Below are positions 1 through 7,419 of a stretch of 9,075 nucleotides of DNA, in pieces. Numbering within the stretch: position 1 is the first letter of the stretch; every line of letters starts with the position of its first letter. Both the position numbers and the translations under genes were made by a program. The stretch is from Deltaproteobacteria bacterium RIFCSPLOWO2_12_FULL_60_16 (GTDB lineage Bacteria; Desulfobacterota; Binatia; UBA9968). The notes under the pieces were generated by a model. That model ran no database searches. It had not been told where the DNA came from and saw nothing but the letters and a program-made list of their open reading frames with translations. The stretch lies in contig MGSR01000016.1 in NCBI GenBank assembly GCA_001798565.1, positions 1 through 9,075 of the forward strand, written 5' to 3'.

Positions 1-32
1 TTCGTCTCTACGTCCGCAGCCTCACTCGCGCT

Positions 33-60
33 CCCCTCGGTCGCTCCGTAAAGCGAGGGG
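33..60. repeat. Small hairpin-forming inverted repeat
   Basis: The arms CCCCTCG (33-39) and CGAGGGG (54-60) are perfect reverse complements separated by 14 bases. No T-run follows on the plus strand, so this is not a standard intrinsic terminator in that direction. It adjoins the larger inverted repeat that begins at 57 and shares motif words with it: GGTCGCTC at 39-46 is the reverse complement of GAGCGACC, which occurs at 68-75 and 146-153. It is therefore probably part of the same intergenic repeat cluster. Function is unknown. Confidence 0.45.
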
Positions 61-145
61 GCCTGGCGAGCGACCCGAAAGCATCGGTCGTCAAGGTTCG
101 GATTAACCACTGCACTATTGCTTTCGGGGAGCGAACCAGGCCCCC
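57..145. repeat. Imperfect 27-bp inverted repeat with 35-base loop
   Basis: The left arm 57-83 and right arm 119-145 match as reverse complements at 22 of 27 positions by hand alignment. Each end of the arm is exact: TGCTTTCGGG at one end and CCAGGCCCCC at the other. The mismatches are confined to the middle. The loop is 84-118. A transcript through here could form a large GC-rich stem. It lies downstream of hisC, which reads leftward, so it could stop or stabilise the hisC transcript. That role is inferred; no terminal U-run makes it a classical terminator. Confidence 0.6.
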
Positions 146-194
146 GAGCGACCTCTATTGCTTTCGGCGCGCGAGGCGAGTCCCCGAACGATCC
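115..194. repeat. Two tandem copies of a 40-bp intergenic repeat
   Basis: Copy one (115-154) and copy two (155-194) abut with an exact 40-base period. They agree at 30 of 40 positions by hand alignment, including the first 13 bases CTATTGCTTTCGG. The differences scatter through the rest, as in an old duplication. The copy on the opposite strand at 57-83 belongs to the same family. Two direct copies and one inverted copy in a gene-free stretch resemble a REP/BIME-like intergenic element rather than a CRISPR, because no unique spacers separate the copies. Confidence 0.6.
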
Positions 195-261
195 TTTTTG
201 ACCGGCCTGAAATGTGCTTTCCTCCATCCCCTATCAAGATCTCAAAAAGAAATCTCCCGGC

Positions 262-1323
262 CTAGAGACCCTTGGGAATCGACTCCAACTCCTTTAGTAA
301 CGCCTCCACCTCCTGCGCCGTGCCGACGGTAATCCTGAGACTGTCCTTAAGACCCGGCAGGTCGAAGTAGCGCACGAGAATCTTGCGCCGCTTGAGCTCC
401 TCGTAGAGCCCGCCGAGATTCTCGCCCTCCCTTCGCGCCATCACGAAATTGGCCTGGGACGGGCAGACCTGAAATCCGATCTTTTTCAGCCCGCGGGCGA
501 GCTTCCGGCGGCTGCGCTGAATTCGCGCCACGTTGCGCTCCATCCAGGCGCGATCCCCGAGCGCCGCCACGCCGGCGACCAGGCTCAAGCGGTTGAGATT
601 GTATGAGTCTTTGACCTTCATCATGCCCGCGATGATCTCCTCCGCCGCAAAGGCAAGGCCGATGCGCATTCCCGCCAGGGAAAAGGATTTGGAAAAGCTG
701 CGCAGCACGACGATGTTGGAAAATTTTCCGATCAGCGGAATCGCGGATACCTCCGCGCCCTCGGCAAAATCGATATACGCCTCATCGACGACCAGGAGAC
801 CTGTTACAGAGCCGGCCAGCCGCTCGATCTCCCGGACGGGAACCAGGGTCCCCGAGGGAGAGTTGGGATTGCAGAGAAAAGTCAGGGCGGCCTGCCCGCC
901 GTAGAGCGCCTCTGGGAGAGAAAAATCAGGCGGATAATCGAGCGGCGCCTTCTCCCCTTCCTGGATCGCGATCAGCGTGTCGTAGAGCGTGTAGGTCGGT
1001 ACCGGGTAGACCACCCGGTCTCCCGGCCCCACGAAACAGCGCACGACGATGGACAACAGCTCGTCGGAACCGTTGCCGGCAATAATGTTCTCCGGCTTGA
1101 GCCCGAAATCCGCGGCCGCCAGGGATCTCAAGCTGTCGCTGAGAGGCTCCGGGTAGAGACGCAGCGAGCGGTCCGCCGCCCGGCGCAGGGCAGAGAGGAC
1201 GCGCGGCGAGGGAGGGTAGGGATTCTCGTTGGTGTTGAGCTTGATAAAGCCGCCGTTCTTCGGCTGCTCCCCGGGAACGTAACCCGCCAACGCGGCAACG
1301 GTTTTTCTCAGGTAGCGGGACAT
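262..1323 (-). CDS. hisC: Histidinol-phosphate aminotransferase
   Basis: PLP-dependent fold type I enzyme that converts imidazole acetol phosphate and glutamate to L-histidinol phosphate and 2-oxoglutarate, a cytosolic step of histidine synthesis. At 353 residues it has the usual family length. Visible motifs are TNENPYPPSP (31-40) near the N terminus, NGSDE (84-88), CNPNSPSG (151-158), DEAYIDF (180-186), the PLP-lysine motif SFSKSFSLAGMRIG with Lys212, ANFV (291-294), and the substrate-binding arginine in RITVGT (Arg330). I chose the ATG at 1321-1323 because MSRYLRKTVAALAGYVPGEQP is a typical family start. A GTG seven codons upstream (1344) is possible; neither has a strong ribosome binding site. 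The stop is TAG at 262-264. The gene stands alone here, divergent from the KaiC cluster, with no other his gene in view. Related enzymes also transaminate aromatic amino acids, so some side activity is possible. Confidence 0.95.
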   Translation of the reverse strand: MSRYLRKTVAALAGYVPGEQPKNGGFIKLNTNENPYPPSPRVLSALRRAADRSLRLYPEPLSDSLRSLAAADFGLKPENIIAGNGSDELLSIVVRCFVGPGDRVVYPVPTYTLYDTLIAIQEGEKAPLDYPPDFSLPEALYGGQAALTFLCNPNSPSGTLVPVREIERLAGSVTGLLVVDEAYIDFAEGAEVSAIPLIGKFSNIVVLRSFSKSFSLAGMRIGLAFAAEEIIAGMMKVKDSYNLNRLSLVAGVAALGDRAWMERNVARIQRSRRKLARGLKKIGFQVCPSQANFVMARREGENLGGLYEELKRRKILVRYFDLPGLKDSLRITVGTAQEVEALLKELESIPKGL

Positions 1324-1346
1324 GGCAACGGATTCTAGCCGCACCC

Positions 1347-1375
1347 TTGAGCCAATTCAAACGGAAAGCTTTTAA
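1347..1375 (+). promoter_or_regulatory. Possible promoter of the KaiC-like cluster
   Basis: TTGAGC (1347-1352) and TTTTAA (1370-1375) are 17 bases apart and lie 38 bases ahead of the first KaiC-like start, within the 90-base divergent gap shared with hisC. The -35 box is good for sigma70, the -10 box only fair. No palindromic operator stands out. I saw no convincing promoter for hisC on the other strand. Confidence 0.3.
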
Positions 1376-1413
1376 ACCCCGGGAAAAAGTGTTAAAAGTG
1401 ACAGCCTTAGGCC

Positions 1414-2133
1414 ATGGAGAAAAAAAGAGTTTCCAGCGGCATCCCGGGCCTTGATCCGTTGATCGAGGGGGGATTCCCAGAAGGCAAGTCGTACCTCATT
1501 ACCGGAGAATCCGGCACGGGCAAGAGCATATTCTGCATCCAATTCATATTGAAAGGGCTCATGGAAGGGGAAAAGGCGGTCTATGTCGCCGTGGACGAGA
1601 AGCCCGCCGATATTCTGGAAGAGGCCGCTTCGCTGGGCTGGGACTTGCTCAAGTATATCGAGCAGAAGAGCCTGCTTATCCTCGACGCCTCGCCCCTGTT
1701 CAGCTCGCGCATGGGGGCGGGCAAAGAAAAAGAGGTGGACGTCCAAAAGACGGTCGGGGATCTGACCGCCTACGTCAAGAGAATGGGCGCCAGCCGGGTC
1801 ATCATCGATCCTGTCGGACCGCTGATTCTCTCGCGCGATCCCTCAGCCAGGGCTCAGGAACACGTGCGCGCGCTGGTGCACTCCCTCCAGGACAACATGG
1901 GAACAACCAATCTCCTGACATCGTACGCCATCCCCGGCATCACGGCCACGGGCGACGGAGCGATAGAGGAATTTCTGGTCGCAGGGGTGATCATCCTCAG
2001 TATCACGAAAGTTCAGAACCGCATGGCGCGTACTCTTTTGATCCGCAAGATGCGCGGCACCGCCATCGATCTGATGGAACATCAATTCAACATCGTGAGA
2101 GAAAAGGGCATTGTGTTGAAACCGGTTCTCTAA
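1414..2133 (+). CDS. Stand-alone single-domain KaiC-like (RecA-fold) ATPase
   Basis: A 239-residue protein made of one KaiC/RAD55-type ATPase domain. It opens with the family signature SSGIPGLDPLIEGGFPEG (7-24). The Walker A motif GESGTGKS follows at 31-38, and the Asp-Glu pair in YVAVDEKPADI (Asp61, Glu62) stands at the KaiC catalytic glutamate position. The Walker B strand is VIIDPVGPL (129-137, Asp132), and KMRGT (212-216) corresponds to the KaiC (K/L)RGT motif. IEEF (184-187) is typical of KaiC CI domains; the Ser/Thr phosphosites of the CII domain are absent, so circadian-style autophosphorylation is not expected. The domain has no signal peptide or membrane segment and should be cytosolic and probably oligomeric. 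It starts at ATG 1414 with only a weak upstream AGG. It heads a three-gene same-strand cluster, with 18 bases to the next gene. Family assignment is firm; the biological role is not known. Confidence 0.88.
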   Translation: MEKKRVSSGIPGLDPLIEGGFPEGKSYLITGESGTGKSIFCIQFILKGLMEGEKAVYVAVDEKPADILEEAASLGWDLLKYIEQKSLLILDASPLFSSRMGAGKEKEVDVQKTVGDLTAYVKRMGASRVIIDPVGPLILSRDPSARAQEHVRALVHSLQDNMGTTNLLTSYAIPGITATGDGAIEEFLVAGVIILSITKVQNRMARTLLIRKMRGTAIDLMEHQFNIVREKGIVLKPVL

Positions 2134-2140
2134 TTCTTTA

Positions 2141-2146
2141 GAGGAA
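2141..2146 (+). promoter_or_regulatory. Ribosome binding site for the receiver-KaiC gene
   Basis: GAGGAA sits five bases ahead of the ATG at 2152, inside the 18-base gap after the first KaiC-like stop codon. It fixes the start and supports translation from a shared message. Confidence 0.7.
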
Positions 2147-2151
2147 ACGTT

Positions 2152-3363
2152 ATGGCCAACGAAAAAAAAATCTTTATCGCCGAGGACAACCACCACTTCT
2201 GCGAGCTCTACCGGATGGCCTTGGGCGCGGAAGGGTATGAAGTCCACTTTGCTTATAACGGGAAAGAGGCCCTGGAAAAGATCCCCGGGGTGGGCCCGGA
2301 CCTCGTCATCCTGGATGTCATGATGCCGGAAATGGACGGCTACGAGGTGTGTCACAAGCTGCGTGATCTGCCCCAGTTCGCCATGACGCCGGTAATCATG
2401 CTGACGGCCCTGTCCACGGACGAGGACCGGATCAAAGGATACCAGGTGGGCGCCGACGACTACATCACCAAGCCCTTCTCTTTGAAGGTCCTCAAGGCGC
2501 GCGTGGCCAGCATCCTGGAGAGAAGCGCGGTCAAGAAAGTCGAAGCGCCGCCGTCTGTGCCCCCGCCGGTCCGGCCTGCGGCCCCGGCCTCCGAGCCTGT
2601 GATCCAGCCGGCCCAGCCGATCGTGCTGAAGGAAGAGGTCATTGCTGCGCCGGCCAAGCCGACCACGCCGGCGCGGCGGCTGAACCCCACAGACGATGCC
2701 CTGGAGCAGCTCTTTGGCGCCCCGGTGCCGCCGGGCTCCAACATCCTGATCCTCGGCTCTCTGGGAAGCGGGAAGTCGTTCTTTTCCCGCCTCTTCCTCG
2801 CGCACGGGCTGAAAAAAGGCGAAAAATGCATGTTCGTCTGTGTCGACGACGATCCCTCCATGGTGCGCAGGGAGCTGGGCGCAAAGTACGCTCTGGACAT
2901 CTCCGGCTGCGAGGGACAGGATCAAATGCGTTTTGTGGACGCCTATTCATGGAGCGGAGGGAGAACGTCCAGCGAGGAAAAGTTCGCCATTACCGGGAGG
3001 CTGGAGCTTGCCGATCTCTCCGCCCTGATCAGCGACGCGGGAGCGGAGCTGGGACAAACGGACCGGCTGAAGAAGGGGGGCAGACGGGCGGTGGATTCGA
3101 TTTCCAGCCTCTTTCTCAACTTCGAGCTTCCCTACGTACAGCGTTTTCTCGCCTTTTTGGCGCGCTCGGGCCACTTTGCCGACGTCTCGACCATCTTCGT
3201 CGTCGAACAAGGGGCCTGCGATGATCAAACCCTCAACAACATCAAATACATCATGGATGGAGTGGTGGAATTCAGAAACGAAGATCAGAAATTTCTCGGC
3301 CGGGTGCAGACCATGAAGTGGGGAACTCCGAGAGCCGAGTGGGTGGATGTCACCCAATCCTGA
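2152..3363 (+). CDS. Response regulator receiver fused to a degenerate KaiC-like ATPase
   Basis: A 403-residue fusion. Residues 1-125 form a complete CheY-like receiver: acidic pair Glu11-Asp12, phosphoacceptor Asp55 in VILDVMMPEMDG, Thr85, and Lys107 in KPF. A proline/alanine-rich linker follows (about 131-176, with 13 prolines between 133 and 173). The rest is KaiC-like, with Walker A GSLGSGKS (202-209) and a Walker B-like strand RRAVDSISSLF (Asp315). The position of the KaiC catalytic glutamate is occupied by Asp in VDDDP (231-235), and KMRGT is replaced by MKWGT (388-392), so ATP binding looks plausible but hydrolysis may be weak or altered. A DNA-binding output domain is absent, so the output is presumably through the ATPase domain or a partner. 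The gene lies between the stand-alone KaiC protein and the kinase-like gene. A histidine kinase elsewhere in the genome could phosphorylate Asp55. The family call is solid; the mechanism is inferred. Confidence 0.85.
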   Translation: MANEKKIFIAEDNHHFCELYRMALGAEGYEVHFAYNGKEALEKIPGVGPDLVILDVMMPEMDGYEVCHKLRDLPQFAMTPVIMLTALSTDEDRIKGYQVGADDYITKPFSLKVLKARVASILERSAVKKVEAPPSVPPPVRPAAPASEPVIQPAQPIVLKEEVIAAPAKPTTPARRLNPTDDALEQLFGAPVPPGSNILILGSLGSGKSFFSRLFLAHGLKKGEKCMFVCVDDDPSMVRRELGAKYALDISGCEGQDQMRFVDAYSWSGGRTSSEEKFAITGRLELADLSALISDAGAELGQTDRLKKGGRRAVDSISSLFLNFELPYVQRFLAFLARSGHFADVSTIFVVEQGACDDQTLNNIKYIMDGVVEFRNEDQKFLGRVQTMKWGTPRAEWVDVTQS

Positions 3364-3392
3364 GGATTTCGGGAACAGAGCGAACCGAGTCA

Positions 3393-4640
3393 ATGGAAAA
3401 AATCAAAGTCCTTTTGCTGGAGGGAGGGAAAAGGCCCTCTAATCAGACCCGGGACGAGCTGGGCGCCAAGGGCATCCAGGCGTTCCCCGTCCAGGATTTG
3501 GCGGCCTGTCTGGCGGCGTTGGAGAGCGACAACAGCCACAGCGTCATCCTGGATCTGGACCTCCAGCGCGCGGGCATCGAGGCGGTGCAAAAAATTCATA
3601 GCGCGTTTCCCAACGTTGCCGTAGTCGTTCTGGCTTCCCTGGAAAGGCTCACGGTCGTGGACCAAGCGCTCAGCCAGGGGGCGTGGGACTTCGTTATCAA
3701 ACAGCCGGATCTCTCCCACCTCCAGGAGCTTCCCCAGGCGATATCCAGAAACGAGGAGAAAAAGAGGCTAAAGGCCGAGGCGGAACGCTCCCGTGAGGAG
3801 AGCGAGAGGCTCCGCGCGGAGGCCGGACATTACCAGGAGGAGATCAGGAAGCTGGAGGCGGAGCTCGAGCGCCACCACGACGAGTCGAGCAGGCTCCAAC
3901 AAGAGTCGGCCCCGCGCCAAGAAGAGACCGCCCGGCTTCAGGAAGGCGGCGACGGTGGACCAAAAGAGCAGGCGGTAGACGAGGTCCTTGCCGACATCGC
4001 GGAGGATCTCAAATCCCCTTTGGCCGCCATGATCGGCTACCTGGAGATCGCTTCCACGATCAGCCCGGAGCAGGCCGAGCCGAATCAGATTCTCTCCATC
4101 AAACGCATCGGCTCCCTAGCCCGGCGGCTCTTCGATCTGGTCATGAACCATACCGGCGCCCTGGACATCGAAGCGGGAAAATTCGAGCTGCAGAAGAGTC
4201 CCTTCGAGATCAAACAGATCCTGGAGCTGGCGGTTCAGGACAAACAGGGCGAGGCCACCGCAAAGAATATCGACCTCGCTCTCGAAGCCGTCAACGATCT
4301 CCCGGCGATCTCCGTCGACGCGGTCCAGATCGAGCGCGCGCTCGGCATTCTGATCAGCAACGCCATCACCCTGTCGCCCCTCGGAGGCAGTGTTACCGTG
4401 AGCTCACGGCTCGAGGGCGACCGGCTTGCGATCGCCGTGAGAGACAGCGGCGCCGGCATTTTTCAAGAGGAAATCCCGCTGCTCTTTGACCGGAGAAAAA
4501 AGCTCCGCAGACGCGGCGCGGACGTGAGCACCGTCGGGCTTTTCGTGGCGCACCACATCGTCAGCATGCACGGCGGCCGGATCGACGTCCAGAGCGATCC
4601 GGTCGAGGGCACGACGCTGACGATCTCGCTTCCCGTCTAA
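3393..4640 (+). CDS. Receiver-like / helical-repeat / histidine kinase-like protein lacking the phospho-histidine
   Basis: A 415-residue cytosolic protein without membrane segments. Residues 1-115 have a receiver-like fold: Asp54 in VILDLDL is kept, but the acidic pair is reduced to Glu10-Gly11, the Thr/Ser site reads ALAS, and Lys103 is followed by Gln rather than Pro. Residues 117-186 are five 14-residue charged repeats, likely helical. Residues about 195-255 resemble a HisKA dimerisation domain, with EDLKSPLAAMIGYLEIA matching the usual HELRTPLaaIlGy pattern, but Glu204 replaces the histidine. The C terminus is a HATPase_c domain with N-box Asn323, DSGAGI (351-356), LLFDRR (363-368) and a reduced G2 box VSTVGL (378-383), then MHGGRIDVQS and EGTTLTISLP. 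I chose ATG 3393 because in-frame starts upstream would overlap the preceding gene and add residues outside the receiver fold. It is 29 bases after the receiver-KaiC gene and probably cotranscribed. It may be a pseudokinase scaffold; ATP binding remains possible. Confidence 0.82.
   Translation: MEKIKVLLLEGGKRPSNQTRDELGAKGIQAFPVQDLAACLAALESDNSHSVILDLDLQRAGIEAVQKIHSAFPNVAVVVLASLERLTVVDQALSQGAWDFVIKQPDLSHLQELPQAISRNEEKKRLKAEAERSREESERLRAEAGHYQEEIRKLEAELERHHDESSRLQQESAPRQEETARLQEGGDGGPKEQAVDEVLADIAEDLKSPLAAMIGYLEIASTISPEQAEPNQILSIKRIGSLARRLFDLVMNHTGALDIEAGKFELQKSPFEIKQILELAVQDKQGEATAKNIDLALEAVNDLPAISVDAVQIERALGILISNAITLSPLGGSVTVSSRLEGDRLAIAVRDSGAGIFQEEIPLLFDRRKKLRRRGADVSTVGLFVAHHIVSMHGGRIDVQSDPVEGTTLTISLPV
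3741..3950 (+). repeat. Five in-frame 42-bp units encoding 14-residue helical repeats
   Basis: Within the kinase-like gene, residues 117-186 divide exactly into five 14-residue units with the pattern xxxxEExxRLxxEx: ISRNEEKKRLKAEA, ERSREESERLRAEA, GHYQEEIRKLEAEL, ERHHDESSRLQQES and APRQEETARLQEGG. Each begins at a 42-base step: 3741, 3783, 3825, 3867 and 3909. The glutamates and the Leu at unit position 10 are the most constant. Fourteen residues equal two heptads, so this is a coiled coil or a charged single helix spacing the receiver-like domain from the kinase-like core. Confidence 0.75.
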
Positions 4641-4668
4641 GTCCCCCCTCCATTGGCGAAATAGTTTC

Positions 4669-4697
4669 TTGACAGGCTAGGGAACCGTGCTTAAATT
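4669..4697 (+). promoter_or_regulatory. Sigma70-type promoter for clpB
   Basis: A consensus -35 box TTGACA (4669-4674) is followed after 17 bases by TAAATT (4692-4697), which matches four of six -10 positions; TTAAAT at 4691-4696 with a 16-base spacer is an equal alternative. It lies 26 bases ahead of the clpB ATG and 28 bases after the stop of the kinase-like gene, so clpB probably has its own transcript. I see neither a CIRCE palindrome nor a good heat-shock sigma32 -10 box. Confidence 0.6.
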
Positions 4698-4713
4698 TGC
4701 CTCAGCGTGTCCC

Positions 4714-4718
4714 AGGGG
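4714..4718 (+). promoter_or_regulatory. Ribosome binding site for clpB
   Basis: AGGGG stands five bases ahead of the ATG at 4724. It supports this start over the in-frame TTG at 4697, which overlaps the predicted -10 box and would add nine residues not seen at ClpB N termini. Confidence 0.55.
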
Positions 4719-4723
4719 CAGCC

Positions 4724-7357
<2,634 letters not shown>

Positions 7358-7380
7358 CGCGCGGCGGCCCCGAGCGCAAC

Positions 7381-7390
7381 CGAGATCTCG
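7381..7390. promoter_or_regulatory. Perfect 10-bp palindrome upstream of the transporter
   Basis: CGAGATCTCG lies 29 bases ahead of the MFS transporter ATG, in the 62-base gap after clpB. Perfect palindromes here can be operators, but no regulator gene is adjacent and a 10-bp palindrome can arise by chance. I found no clear terminator or promoter in the gap. Confidence 0.2.
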
Positions 7391-7419
7391 ATCTCTCTGT
7401 CGATCGCTGCACCAACATC

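Noticed and set aside
115..194. Possible CRISPR fragment
   Set aside because: Only two direct copies exist, they abut without unique spacers, they differ at 10 of 40 positions, and no cas gene is present.
195..261. Intrinsic terminator for hisC
   Set aside because: Read on the minus strand, this stretch has T-rich runs but no convincing GC-rich stem directly before them.
303..309. Proline at residue 303 of ClpB (KPPLARG) as a damaging change
   Set aside because: The coordinates given are residue numbers, not bases (bases 5630-5650). From memory this position varies in the family, and all catalytic motifs are intact, so no functional claim is justified.
1843..2925. A 360-codon open frame on the minus strand opposite both KaiC-like genes
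   Set aside because: It spans two clear plus-strand genes and has histidine/arginine-rich composition with no recognisable motif. Long antisense frames are common in GC-rich coding DNA.
3318..3392. Upstream extension of the kinase-like gene to 3318
   Set aside because: It would overlap the end of the receiver-KaiC gene by 46 bases and add 25 residues outside the receiver fold; MEKIKVLLLE at 3393 is a normal receiver start.
1414..4640. A true cyanobacterial-style circadian kaiABC locus
   Set aside because: Neither kaiA nor kaiB is present, the KaiC proteins have a single ATPase domain each, and the CII phosphosites are missing. Clock function is not supported.
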